Counted from the first letter of the stretch, positions 1 to 11,111 are shown. The stretch: 64,000 bases of DNA from Helopsaltes ochotensis (GCA_013400155.1 VXBM01000002.1:3592401-3656400), one strand, 5' to 3'. Numbers and translations are program-made. The notes: a model not told the origin generated them from the sequence alone.

Positions 1-37
1 AACCCCACAAACCCAATATGTGTACATAAGGAATTAC

Positions 38-172
38 CATTGCAAGAAGATTTTTTTCCAGCTTAAAGGTCAGCTGTGTATGAAACTTTCCTCCCATGAT
101 ACTCATGATCTCCTGCAGGGTGTAAAACTCTGGATACTTCCGCACATGTCCAATACACGCACGTAGCAATTC
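38..172 (-). CDS. ICE2: ICE2 coding exon 5
   Basis: 135 nt, 45 codons, phase 0 at both ends: ELLRACIGHVRKYPEFYTLQ, then EIMSIMGGKFHTQLTFKLEK and NLLAM. It corresponds to the human LRACIEQV-KKYSEFYTL segment. The donor GTAATTCC lies at 31-37 and the acceptor TATGTTAG at 173-180. It is the last ICE2 exon in the window; the remaining coding exons lie beyond the left edge. Bases 1-37 are intron. Confidence 0.94.
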
Positions 173-711
173 CTAACATAAAAAGACAAATAACTTATGC
201 ATTTGTATCTTTCCTAAGAGTTTAATCTAGAACAGTTTTTTCTGCAATTTCAAGTTGCATTTAAAAACTTGCAGGTACCAATACAGATCTATAACACTGT
301 TACAATCACTGCTGTGAGAACTGCAATATATTCCAGATTCTCCTCAGCCCTTCCTAAAGAAGGCTGACAATGTATGCACACAGCTCAGGCTGATCATTAA
401 AAACATGCAGTTTAGTACAGTCTGAAATGTGTGAAACCAGGTGATTTTCTTCTTAGTTATCTGTCTTGGCTTTTAGAGGAAATAATATTTTTTGTGTTAC
501 TACCCAGCTTACACTAAGCCTAGGCAGAAGTCCCAAAGGTAAAGGCAGAGGATGATTCCATTTGTGTTGAAACTTGCTATCACCTTAACTCTACATAACC
601 TTTTACAATACAATACAATACTTTTTACAATTGGGTATTTAGGATATTTAGATTTTTTTTTTAGTAACTGGAATGAGTTATTTCTGCAAGTATTGGTTAA
701 AATAAAATATT

Positions 712-741
712 TTAAGTCAACAATTACAATTGTTGACTTAA
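712..741. repeat. Inverted repeat, 14-bp perfect arms, 2-nt loop
   Basis: TTAAGTCAACAATT is followed by AC and then by its exact reverse complement. It lies in an ICE2 intron. Confidence 0.9.
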
Positions 742-1228
742 CAATTATTGCATTAACAATAAAAAGGACTTAAATTCTGCAGACACATTTTGTGATCAGA
801 CGACAAGATACAAAATTGCAAAGCCAAAGCCAATGTTTAGGGGGCAAAAAAAAGAAAGCAGGATATTTGTCTTCACATGTGCCCAAACTCTGTATTAACA
901 CACTAATGGGAAAGTTTAATGAACCTATATTCTGGATTTTTTTAAAAAAATGTGCTATAAACCCAAGAATGATACATGAAGTTGCATTCATGTTTGATCT
1001 TAGAATCATCAAAGTGGATATTTAACACAGCATGAACTTGCAGACTGAACTTCATGATTAAAGCCTGAGTAACTTCTAATTAAAGTGACTATCACATGCT
1101 ACTGTGACGTGCTACTAAGCTTTCCTGTGGAAGAAAGCTTAACATTCTGTTCAGTTGTGTGTATCCAGGAGCCACTTCTTAATGGAAATGCACACTTCAA
1201 ATGCAGCTCCCCCTTGCTCAATATTTAT

Positions 1229-1270
1229 ATTTATATTTCAATATAAATATATTTATATTGAAATATAAAT
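1229..1270. repeat. Perfect 42-bp AT palindrome with no spacer
   Basis: Base 1249 pairs with 1250 and every pair outward matches to 1229/1270; 1228/1271 is the first mismatch. All but two of the 42 bases are A or T. Confidence 0.92.
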
Positions 1271-1527
1271 TCATTTATTTGATTAATTAATATCTTTGAA
1301 GTATTGTAAAAAGGGATTTCCCTTCTACCACATCTTTTTGGCTCCAGTGAACCACGGGCCAAGCCGCCCTGTGCAGCATAAGGGAAATGGCCACTTTTCC
1401 TCATCTCATCCAAACACAAAATCAGCAGGACAGGGAACACCACATCCCATGATTCTGTGTATCCTAATCATGATTCCAAGATGAGTTTTTAAGACGGGCT
1501 GCAATTAAGCATGATATTGATAATTAC

Positions 1528-1647
1528 CTCAGTGTAACGCAGTGCATCTTCAGAGATGGCATCATAATCTTGGGCGCAGCTCTTTGCAGCGTTCTGGGCA
1601 AATTTCATAAATTCTGCAATTTCATTGTTTACTACTTCTTTCATTTG
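1528..1647 (-). CDS. ICE2: ICE2 coding exon 4
   Basis: 120 nt, exactly 40 codons, phase 0 at both ends. It encodes QMKEVVNNEIAEFMKFAQNA followed by AKSCAQDYDAISEDALRYTE. This matches the human segment with M-K-x-x-V-N-E-E and C-A-Q-D-Y-x-x-x-S-E-D-A. The acceptor is TTCTCCCAG and the donor GTAATTATC. The peptide looks alpha-helical. Confidence 0.94.
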
Positions 1648-2709
1648 CTGGGAGAAGGAAAAATCTATTTTTAAGACAAAACAGAATCCTCTATGCTAGA
1701 TATGTAACCAACAAAATTTCCAGAGAGATACTACAGGGAGGGAATGACTACATTTCACTTGCCACTCAATTTGGCAAGTGTTCAGTTTCACTTAAGTAAA
1801 AAGAGTTTTTGCAAGGCCCATTTCCTTAAAAAAAATCCCAAACCAACAACAAACAGCAAGTACCTTTTGATACAGTGACTTATAAACAGAGAGGTTACAA
1901 GACATGGTTGATGAAGTTTACATGGCAAAGTCACAAAGAGATCTGAGTTCTGATTTGGTGAGAAATTATAAGTAACAACAACACAGTAGTTACTGATGTG
2001 CCTGGAAACAATATTTCCATTGTTACAGCATAAAATAAAGAAATTAGCATTAATAAGGAAGCATGGGAAACCAAATGCAATGGCTCAAAACAATTTGCTG
2101 ATTAATTAATTAAATTTGCTGATTAATTAGATTTCACAGGACTCAACTAAAATGCTCCTCCCACCCAACACGAAGGCAGCCCATTTAAACACATGGCTGA
2201 CACTCAGCAGCAGGGGTGAACTCCGCCTTCCTCCCGTGTGAGCACAGCAGGGCAGCACACGGGGCCCTCCCAAACCCTGCTCATGGCCAAAGCTCCCACA
2301 GCTGGCAAAGATCACACCAACGTGTACCCATGGCCCAACACTACCTAACATGCCACTATGAAATGCTAAAATCACAGTAAGGACAGCTTTTAACTTCCTC
2401 CTCAGAAAAAAAAAGAGTTTTCTGGAGGCCTGTTTGGTCAGTTGTCAAAGATCTACGCTTACCCTCAGTTGTTCAGACACTTAAAAAAAACCACCCCAAT
2501 TTCAATGAAATAACCAAATACACTTTTAATTTCTATTAAAAAGCTTATCCTGAATACTTCAAACCTTTATTACCTTTCATAATACTATGAATTCTATGAC
2601 AAATTAATTATGACAAACTGAACCGAATATCAGTTTTTCCCTTTTACTCTTTGTAAGAAAAAAAAACTTGTTTGACTCCCTCTGTGATGGTCATATCTTC
2701 ATATCTTAC
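1648..2709 (-). other. ICE2: ICE2 intron between exons 3 and 4
   Basis: No coding signal seen. At 2092-2108 and 2113-2129 there is a direct repeat of AATTTGCTGATTAATTA. A moderately GC-rich patch lies at about 2160-2345. Confidence 0.85.
2092..2129. repeat. Tandem duplication of a 17-bp AT-rich word
   Basis: AATTTGCTGATTAATTA occurs twice, starting 21 bp apart. Confidence 0.85.
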
Positions 2710-2977
2710 CATATATGTGAAAAATTCCCTCTGACTTGCTGCATTAAGTTCGAAATGGTTTCTTAGTTTTGAGAACTTAGTCATCAGATACAAGTATGTT
2801 TTCTGCTCCGCCTCAGTCAAGCAAGAGGTGAATGGATAGGGGAGTCTGGGTTCTGGAAGAGGATGGTCATTAGCTGGGTTTTTAGCCTCCACCCCAAGTG
2901 ACTCTGCAGCCTGCACGCTGCCAGTCTTTCTGTTTTCTGATGAGTTTGCCAATGCCTCCACATTTTTCTTTGCCTCT
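2710..2977 (-). CDS. ICE2: ICE2 coding exon 3
   Basis: 268 nt: one base completing the Arg codon, then 89 codons to an ATG just before the donor GTAAGA (2704-2709). The acceptor is a good pyrimidine tract, TTTCTTTCAG. The first half (EAKKNVEALANSSENRKTGS) is Ser/Asn/Glu-rich and looks disordered. The second half holds LPYPFTSCLTEAEQKTYL and a helix-like KFSKLRNHF stretch, which aligns to the human PYP...EQ...YLDLL-type region. The low-complexity first half has diverged strongly from mammals, as expected of a linker. Confidence 0.92.
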
Positions 2978-5118
2978 CTGAAAGAAAAGTAACAAATGAA
3001 CAAATTGGCAGTCTTCACATAAATACTAATATTGGTCAGAAACAATAAAGGCAGCTGTGCAAGCCTGAACTGCTCTGAGAGACATGGCTATCCCAGTCCC
3101 TATCTGGGGACTGCTCTCCCTCTGAAGCTTCACCTGTACAATGAGCCTCAGTGCCAGCAGCAGGTCTGCAACTGGTTTAAAAACAAACAAAACAAAAAAA
3201 GGTAAGGTTTTCTTTTTAAAAAACCCAAAATGGTGTTAACAAGCTAAATATGAAACACATTCTTTGTTCTGGAAACAGACATTATTAATGAAAAGATAAA
3301 GAATCTCCAAATTTCATCAGTCACTGATGGCCACTGTTCAGAAACTGTTTGCACTCAGAAAGGTCAGACTTGTCAGTCAGTTTTGATAGTAAAGGAGAAA
3401 GATTAAATTAGAAAAAGCCTTTCTTTCACTGCAGAAGAAGGAAATTAAAATTACTTCATTGTAACAATAGAAATTCCAGATTTCAATGAAGATATTCGTA
3501 CTGAGTACACAAATCAAGCATTTAATTTTCTACTCTAAACAATGTTGGAATCAGTGACTAAAAATAAGAGTAGGCTAGGGCAAGGGACATGGCTGCTCTA
3601 ACAACAATAAAGAAGTAACATAAAGCTCGTTCTTAAAACAACTCCTGTAAACAACGGCCAAACAGCCTAGCCTCGGTCTATTTAAAATAATTGTACTTAA
3701 GAGAGAAAATATTTAAGACTAACAAAATGAACATGAACTGGTGATTTTGGAAAAAGCATATTTTTAAGATACTGTTTCAGCAGTAGAAAACATCTCAAGT
3801 GTCATTCAAACCCAGCAGTATCACATCCCCAGTTCTTAATAACACTTCACAGCTGTCTCTCTAAATATGAGAATGTGTCCATCCTTGTGGCACAAACTGG
3901 CAAATTTAATTAAGCTGTAGCAGCAACAAGATGCTGACTCAGATATGCCAGTGTAAGAACATCAAGAAATTCTAGCAGCTTAAATTGGCTATATTCAGCA
4001 CTGAATGAAATGGCAGCACATCAAGATCATTTCAGTATGCACTGCTGTCACAGTCCTCATTGGGGTGCAAACCAAAATAATCTGACAGAGCTTTTCTGTC
4101 CATATTTACAGCATTATACTTTACCTGAGCTGACGGCTTAAATTTGCCCCCTTCATTTTATCAGCAACCCACTTTCACTGCTCTTACACCAAGAGAACAT
4201 CCACTTTCATAAATATCTACGAGAAACTCCCCCAAATTAGCAAATTTCCTCCAGCTTTTACTTTCACACTTGCTACAACAGGTTTAATTTCTCTTCCTCT
4301 TGACTCTGGCCACAGAACCCAGCTCCACCAATTTCTGATTTTTACCAGGCACAGCCTCTCTGGCTTCTTCTGGCTATAAACCCACTCGAACCACACACAG
4401 CTGGCAACAATCCCACTCTGGAGTGCTCACTCCAGAAACTCTTCTAAGAAAGAATCCCACAGCAGTATCAGATGTAGAGCTGTGAGGCTGTGCTCGTTAT
4501 CTTGCCAATTCAAGGAAAGTTGCTCCAAGAGATAGGAACCAGAAGTGCCTTCTCTAGCTAAAGATTTGGGATGAAGTCTTGTGATGTAACAGGTAGCCCT
4601 CTCAAATGCATACTCTCATTGTCAGTTCATAAAATCACAGTAATTCCCCTTCTGAACAAACTACTTCCCCTCATGAATTCCCCCCTTACATGGTTTCCCA
4701 TCCACATTCCTTCCAGTGGGAAGGTTCATCCACCAGGTGTCATGAAGCTTAGTAACTTCTTAGACCAAGAGTCTAAATACAAATGCTGAGATCCAGCAGC
4801 ACGAGCCACACTTTTCATTATGTGAAATAGGTGTTTCTCTACTTCCTCAACTGAAGAAAATATAAAAATGACACCAAAACGGCAAAACCCACACTACCTG
4901 TGCCACCTGTGTTCACACAGCTTCATTTCCCAGGCCAAAGGACTCAAGTCGGACTCCTCCTGCTTTCTGAGGCTTCACAATAGATAAACAGAGGCCAGCA
5001 GCTGGCCCAAGGAGCCAGGAACAAACCCTTGCGTGCCAGACACGCAGCTTTCCCCAAAACACTTTGAGGAAGTATCCATAGGATGGTAACAACGAACAAA
5101 AATGATAAAACAATATAC
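2978..5118 (-). other. ICE2: ICE2 intron between exons 2 and 3
   Basis: About 2.1 kb without recognisable coding sequence or repeat. Open frames here are short and not conserved-looking. Confidence 0.85.
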
Positions 5119-5223
5119 CTGTTTGATATACGCCACAGTTCAGAAAGGCTCGGAGACAAGGAATACTTTTCATAAAGTTCATGGGAGAAAAACACTTCTT
5201 GGCCATTTTTTGGTGCAATATCC
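5119..5223 (-). CDS. ICE2: ICE2 coding exon 2
   Basis: 105 nt: one base, then 34 codons (starting DIAPKNGQEVFFSHELYEK and ending ELWRISN), then two bases of an Arg codon. The acceptor is TTATTAG at 5224-5230 and the donor GTATATTG at 5111-5118. The F-F-S motif and the PSL-SEL/SNR residues are the best conserved part of the ICE2 N-terminus as recalled from the mammalian protein. Phases match exons 1 and 3 exactly. Confidence 0.93.
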
Positions 5224-6154
5224 CTAATAAAAGAAAATTTTAAAATAAACATATTGCAAAACAAACAAAAATTAAAGGCCACATCTGCCCCTGAGAAACA
5301 AAAACAAGAATTTAACTTATATGAAAAAAAAGAGGCTACCTACACAGTGGGTCCAGATTTCCTCTTTATGGAAGTTGTGTATGTACTAAAGTCCTATGTT
5401 CTTCAACAGTAAAATACATATTCTTCAAAGTACAAAAGAATTTCATTAATTAATTATATTATTATTATTTATTAATTATTATTACCTTAAAATTAATTTC
5501 ATTAATACATGATATCAATTCTAGGTATGGTGAGAGAAATTCTGATGAGAGTTTCACACTCTGACATGTTCATGAATTAAAATGAAACTCTGGGTTGAAA
5601 TCGCTGGAATTTTTGAGAAAAATACACCGGTTTTAACGTTCTAAAAAGAATTTGTTCTTGTCTTCTACGCTGATCTAACCTTCTGTATTACCTTTTTCTT
5701 ATATAGCCATTCAAATGAATAGGGCTTATACAATTCCAACCTAACTATCGTGAAAAGTACGAGGAAGGATTTTATTTACGTTTCACGTCACAAACTAATT
5801 CTAACGACTTCCCCTCTCTAGGGCTGAAGAGCCGAATTACGTCTTTGCAGGATTTATTAGAAACACGAACACCGTCCCTGCCCGGAACGCACGCCGTGGA
5901 CTCCCAGCACTCCCGGGACCGGCAGCCCCGGAGCGCGGGGCTCCCTCCCGCAGGGCACGGCCGCGCTCCGCCCGCTCCCACGGGAGATGGCGCACACGCC
6001 CCCGGGGCGGGAATCGAGCCCGGCCCGCTCCCCCCGGGCCGCGGCGCGTTCTGCTCCCGGCGGGGCAGCGCGGAGCTGTGGCCGTCGCCCGCGCCTCAGG
6101 CACGACCGGCCAGGGCGCTCAGGGAGAGGGAGAGGGAGAGGGAGAGGCTCTCAC
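5224..6154 (-). other. ICE2: ICE2 intron 1
   Basis: The intron starts inside the CpG island and becomes AT-rich below 5.8 kb. An ATT/TAA-rich low-complexity stretch lies at about 5444-5510. A pyrimidine hexamer repeat directly follows the donor (see 6121-6149). Confidence 0.85.
6121..6149. repeat. GGGAGA hexamer repeat just inside ICE2 intron 1
   Basis: About four and a half copies of GGGAGA on the plus strand (CCCTCT on the ICE2 sense strand) begin within ten bases of the exon 1 donor. Confidence 0.9.
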
Positions 6155-6186
6155 CATGTCAGCGGCGGCCCCGCGGCCGCCATCAT
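6155..6186 (-). CDS. ICE2: ICE2 coding exon 1 (start codon)
   Basis: The exon starts with two tandem ATG codons (6184-6186 and 6181-6183) and encodes MMAAAGPPLT plus two bases (TG) that complete a Trp codon with the first base of exon 2. The resulting W-D-I-A-P-K-N-G matches the W-D-I-S-P-K-N-G stretch I recall near the human N-terminus, which fixes both the donor (GTGAG at 6150-6154) and the frame. The second ATG has the better Kozak context (A at -3, G at +4) and lies in an ATGGCGGC motif like a YY1 site. Initiation may therefore be at either ATG. The 5' UTR extends to higher coordinates within the CpG island. Confidence 0.85.
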
Positions 6187-7299
6187 GGCAGAGCCCTCAG
6201 GGCAGGAGCTTCTCGCGATTCCCCATCTCCCCGCCGTGCAAGCCCGCCTCAGGGAACTGGCCAATCAGCGCCCGGCATAGGGGTCAGGTGTTCTGAGCCA
6301 GCCAATGGGGACACGGGCCCGAGCAGAGCCTCAGAGTGCGGCCGCCATTTTGTGGCGGGCGGGGCGGATGGTGGCGCGGAGCTGAATCGTGCCGGAGACG
6401 TGCTGCGCGTTCACAGGCGGGGCCGAGGCGGAGTCTGGGCAGGAGGAGGTGGATGTCTCGGGCGGCACATCCCGCCCCTCCCCGGGTGTTTCAGAGGTGG
6501 GGCCCTGGGCAGAGGGTGGGTGTCCCGGGTGGCTCCTCCCGCTCGGGGTGTGCCGAGGTGGGGGGCGGCCTGTCACTGGCGGGTTGGAGCCGCGTGTGAG
6601 GGCTGAAGTGCCCATAGAGGCGGCTGCGTTCATCAGCTTCCTTCCTCTCTTAGGCGTTCAGTTTGCCGGGCTCACTTCTCGTGAGCAGAGCCGCAGAGCC
6701 GCAAAGCCTTTTTTAACTGATCGGCAGGCTCCCAGTGTGGCAAAATGTGGAATTCGGGTATTCCAAGAACCCACAGGTCTGGGTGATGGAAACTCATTTG
6801 CTTGTGGTGTTTGTTACAAGACGAGTTGATGCCGGTCACTGCTCTAAAGATGGGGAAATGATGAGGGCAGAGTGTGTACTTGGTGTCCTGTGATTGAAAC
6901 GGGGCACTATTACACAAATACATGAAAACTCAGAGGTGATTCAGAATGATTTCCAAACCCACCAAGGGAGTCTTCAGTTTGCTTGCAGGATCAGTTTTAA
7001 TGACGGCGATTTTAATTCTGCCCTCTTGATTTGTTTATCTTAGAGAAGCAGAAAGGTTTTCTATCCCATTGGATAGACCCACCCAGAGCCTAGCCGCAGA
7101 ATTATCCCCTTGTGAGGAGTGGTCTTACTTCCCAACCCAGGTATGGTAGCAGTTCTATAGCTAAATTATGAGAACGCTTGTCTTGGTGAATGTGGCAGCT
7201 TAAATCCTCCTTCTGGCTGCATCTCTCTAAAACCTGCAGTATCTGGGGGCTGTTTTTATAAAATAGTACTGCTTCCTACTCCTGATCTTTGTACTTTCA

Positions 7300-7501
7300 T
7301 GACATAAACATGAACATCAGGAAAGAGGTTTCCGCTGTGAGGGTGATGAAAACGGGCACAGGTTGCCCAGGGAGGTTTTGGAGTCACCATCTTGGAAATA
7401 TTCAAAAGCTAGGCACAGTCCTGGGCAACCAGCTCAAGGAGGCCCTGCTTGTGACCTCTGAAGTCCCTGTCACCTGCAGCAATTCTGTGGTTCTGTGAAA
7501 T
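7300..7501 (+). mobile_element. CR1 LINE 3' fragment
   Basis: The segment follows the CR1 3' end in order: ACATCAGGAAAG, CTGTGAGGGTGATGA, GGCACAGGTTGCCCAGGGAG, CCTGGGCAACC, and an AATTCTGTGGTTCTGTGA tail typical of the CR1 3' microsatellite. It is diverged and 5'-truncated, as most avian CR1 copies are. Confidence 0.85.
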
Positions 7502-8437
7502 AATCAGAGGTCAAACTCACCACTCCTAACATACAGTTTAGCTTTCCTTATGGGCAGGCACAGGAGGGAGTCTTCAGTTTGTCTCACTTCAGAAAAATTC
7601 CTGTTTCATATTGAACTCTACAGTTCTTTAAAATGCTGTTCTATAACCTGTATCCTGGTGGTCAGAAACTCTCCTGTGACTGGGAAGACTGGGCAGGAAT
7701 CCTGTCCTGAGGATAAGATAATGAAATGTGTTTTCAGTGTCTTGATTGCTGTAGACATGGAGCTGCTGTAGAACACATGGCACTGCTTAGTGTTACCGTT
7801 CTAAGAGTTATCACTTACACCACTTTTTTTGTAGGGTTGATCTGTAGGTGAAGGCTGCTTCCAGATACAGTGCTTCAAAGATGAATGCTAGAATCTATTT
7901 CTGGATCATGGTCAGGCATATAAATACTGAGCTGTTAAAAGCTCTGTCAAGACTGAGGCATTTCTGAGTAGGTGCAGAAGGAGAATTTCACATGCCTGAA
8001 GTCTTAAGACCAAGCATGCTGCTGACACATTCAGGTGTTCCCAAAGTTAGCATAGCAGAGGGGAGTTGCACCTTTGACTTTTCATGCCTAAATTGTACTA
8101 AAACTTCAATTTTGATACCCAGATCCTCATTTAGATCTGACCTGAAGTAGTATTTCTACTGGGAGAGTTCACTGGGAGGGTTTAGTGCCAAATTTCTTGT
8201 ATTTTGCACTTGATGTAGCGAACTGCGATTTCAAACAAGACACCTTCAAATAGAGGGAAGCTACATTACTCCACGTTCATTCTGAGAAGGTTTAAAGCTC
8301 TCTTGTTGGCCAACAGGGGAGCTTAAAAGGTGTTTGGGGTTATCTTGTTTCCCTGCTGCTGAGCACAACGCGATGTACGTGCTGAAACGGCTCTAATATA
8401 TGTGTAGCCTAATTTTGTATCAGTGCATTCCTTAAGG

Positions 8438-8452
8438 AATAAACCTAATAAA
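8438..8452 (+). terminator. Two plus-strand poly(A) signals (AATAAA)
   Basis: AATAAA occurs at 8438-8443 and 8447-8452 on the plus strand, 76-95 bp from the minus-strand RORA poly(A) signal. They could end a convergent transcript, but AATAAA is common in AT-rich DNA and no plus-strand gene was recognised. Confidence 0.3.
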
Positions 8453-8527
8453 CCATAATTCAGAAAAACGAGGAAGATGCGACTGACAAAAAAAATTAAG
8501 ACAGATTTTTCCATTAGAAGCTGAAGT

Positions 8528-8533
8528 TTTATT
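8528..8533 (-). terminator. RORA: RORA poly(A) signal (likely distal)
   Basis: AATAAA on the minus strand; cleavage would fall at about 8500-8518. It gives a 3' UTR of about 10.2 kb, similar in size to the long mammalian RORA 3' UTR. Another AATAAA at 8888-8893 and one at 14325-14330 could give shorter mRNAs. Confidence 0.5.
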
Positions 8534-10435
8534 ACAGGATAACAGTACATAAAGCACATCTAAAATCGATGTGTTCAATGCACTTAATAAAGGTAATGTA
8601 ATATTAAAGGTACAGTTTCTAAGTACAATATAACAACATTCATATTAGAATGAAAATTGGAGTATTTAAAAGACAACATTAAATCTCTTATTTTTACAGT
8701 CATATTTACAAAATGAATCAAAATACTTTTTCCGGGACCGAGTAAAATAACAAACTTGAATATAAGCAGGCTATCGTAAGAGTGAGTTGGAAAGGTCTAT
8801 GGAAGGGAAGAGTGAAGTGATTGGGTAAAGATCATTAGCAAAGGTTTAGTACAATACCACTTTAGTACTCCTCTTGATGGCTTACGTTTTATTGTGGCTA
8901 GAAAAGGAATTTGTACATACTGTACACATAACGGACAGCACATATTTACATGTACAGTATAATTGCATTAAACTTGTGTGTATTTACAGAAATTTGAGCG
9001 TATCACTCAACGAGGTTTTTAAGTCTGTGTGCTTCGTCTTCAATCTGATGTCTATTTGTAATCAGCATTTATTCTGGCGTTGGTACGTTGAACGTTTAGT
9101 AAAGAGGGAGGATAAATGTTAACCAAATGGTTTTGCATAAATACATCAAACTATTAAAACAACAGGGAGAATGTGTTCCTGGCATTACTTATAGGTTGGT
9201 ACGTAAAATTTAACAGTGAGACCTTTTCTCTTTGAAAATAGCAAAAGGTGACTTAAATCAAGAAGGGAAAACGAAATTGTCATGGCTTATATTTAAATAA
9301 GATTGTAGCTTCAAGAGGTTTTTATAATTGTCCTGATAGTGTTTGCAGTTAAACATTCCACTTACGAAAATATACCCATGGTGCAGTAAAGTTTGTTTTT
9401 GTTTTTAGGTCAACAGTATGTTTGCTGTTTAAAAAAAATTATTTATATATATATATTCCTTGGATTGAGGGTATAAAAGCAGTGCATGGAAGCCAAGAAC
9501 CATGGCTTTAAAATTCACTACCTTCTATTATCAAAAAGTGCAGTAAACAGAAACATTGTTATTAATAAATTGCTCAAAAATCTTTGCTAAAGATCTTATA
9601 AATTCAGTAATATTACAGAAAAATTCTAATAAATATTTAAAAGGTTAATTACCTCCTTAGTTAGATATTTGATATCCATCAGTTTTTAAGAATGAACATG
9701 AAAACAATACCTAGAATGAAAGGAACAGGGGACAGGAATATTTTGAAGGGTATACGTCTACGTAAATTAAGGTATACATGAAAAAAAATAAAAACAAAAC
9801 CCCCATACCTGACAAAATGTTGCAAATTCCACTTCTTAAATCAACTTTAGTTGCTACTGGCTGTCCTTGGATATGTATGTGTGGTGTCTAAAGCATACCC
9901 AGGGACTGGATTTAGCCATCCATCCGTCATGGCAGATTGCCAGAGCGCTCCTATTTACAGTCACTGGAGTTCAGCGTGTAGGCATGGCCCAGTAACATCC
10001 GCAGTCTGAGTGCGTACAGATCCTATTTAAAGTGAGCAGGGAGGAAGGCACCCAGCAGAATCACAGCTATAAATTTCCCATGCAACAACCAGCCAAATAA
10101 CTGCCTCCCTTTCACACAGACAGCACATTGTAATCATTTGATACTGGAGGATTAGATCTTTTTCTGATTTTTGATACAATACAGGCAGACTGTTTTAGTA
10201 ACCAAAAGGATAACAAGCTGGACAGAACGATTTTAATAACGTTAATAATTAATAATGTTAATAATGTAGAAAAAAAAATTCTACATTTGATATCAAGTAT
10301 CTGTACCGGTGAAGTAATTTTCTCCTTATTAAATATACTATAGAATAATTTATATAATGACACTATGCATTTAAAGAGAAAACCATGTCCCAAATCTTGT
10401 ACTCTGATACAGGTACTTGTTGGGCATATGTTGGT

Positions 10436-10480
10436 GTATATATATATATATACACAAATATATATATTTATATATAGTTA
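10436..10480. repeat. TA-rich microsatellite
   Basis: Alternating TA runs at 10436-10452 and again to 10480 within the RORA 3' UTR. Confidence 0.85.
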
Positions 10481-11036
10481 TACTCAGTGAAATTAACAAG
10501 ACCCAAAGGTGGTATTGTCTAGGAATAAAAGGGGTTTGTTTGTTTTTGTTCACAAAAGTAACTTATCTAGCACCACACATCAGAAAAACACAAAAATAGC
10601 ACACTCTAGTTCTAAACAGCTATGTCTAAAATAGATTATATAGTAAAACAGATATTATACAGCATAATGTGGTATTTGATAAACAGATAAATATTTGCAC
10701 TGTGTAGGCTGTTTATAGTATAATTTTATCTATACAGAATGAAAGCAAAAAGTTAACTGTATAGAGGTGAGCAGAACAACATTAAATATTATGACTCCAA
10801 AGCAGAGACAAAGTTAGAGTTGAAAGAATAGAGCAAGATAAAATGTTTACAGGCCATTACAAGTCCTTAAATTAGTAGTAAAATAAGGAATCAGTTGCTC
10901 AAGTTTAAGAAAGCAGTAAACAAGAGATTGCATTTACATGCAGATGTCTAAAACTTGTATTTCTTTTAAATCTATGCACAAAAAGTCATTTGTTTTTATT
11001 GCTTGACATTCAGTTATGGCTAGAATATTTTTAACC

Positions 11037-11052
11037 TTTTTTTTTTTTTTTT

Positions 11053-11111
<59 letters not shown>
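11037..11111. repeat. Poly(T) tract (poly(A) in the RORA mRNA)
   Basis: About 19 T, then AC, then about 54 T on the plus strand. On the RORA sense strand it is a templated A run that would prime oligo(dT) internally. Confidence 0.95.

Larger units (their letters stand above)
173..1527 (-). other. ICE2: ICE2 intron between exons 4 and 5
   Basis: AT-rich intron with no coding signal. It carries two strong inverted repeats, at 712-741 and 1229-1270, described separately. Confidence 0.85.
1..6186 (-). other. ICE2: ICE2 (NARG2) gene, 5' portion, spliced, runs off left edge
   Basis: Five exons on the minus strand join in one frame (6155-6186, 5119-5223, 2710-2977, 1528-1647, 38-172), all with GT donors and AG acceptors. 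The joined N-terminal protein resembles vertebrate ICE2: it contains WDIAPKNG, then SPSLSEL, then LPYPFTSCLTEAEQ, CAQDYDAISEDA and KYPEFYTLQE. As known for the family, ICE2 is a nuclear scaffold subunit of the little elongation complex (with ELL, ICE1 and ZC3H8) and supports RNA polymerase II transcription of small nuclear RNA genes. Only about 188 codons of a roughly 980-residue protein are in view. The rest lies left of base 1. Identification rests on recalled similarity to the human protein and on position beside RORA, the same neighbour as in mammals. Confidence 0.93.
5880..6600. promoter_or_regulatory. ICE2: CpG-island promoter of ICE2
   Basis: A GC- and CpG-dense block surrounds ICE2 exon 1. 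No TATA box is evident. On the plus strand upstream of the ICE2 start there are two CCAAT boxes (6261-6265 in CCAATCAG, and 6302-6306), typical NF-Y sites, and a YY1-like GCCGCCATTTTG at 6341-6352. This is the usual layout of a broad housekeeping promoter, and such promoters often fire in both directions. The exact start sites cannot be read from sequence. Confidence 0.8.
6187..8497. other. ICE2-RORA intergenic region
   Basis: About 2.3 kb between the ICE2 start codon and the inferred 3' end of RORA. The left end is ICE2 5' UTR and CpG island. The rest has one CR1 fragment (about 7300-7501), two plus-strand AATAAA signals near 8440, and no recognisable gene. Plus-strand open frames in the GC-rich part (for example 5845-6606) look like composition artefacts. 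Confidence 0.75.

Noticed and set aside
5845..6606. 253-codon plus-strand open frame over the ICE2 CpG island
   Set aside because: Arg/Pro/Gly-rich translation of GC-rich promoter DNA that overlaps ICE2 exon 1 on the other strand; no domain and no family likeness.
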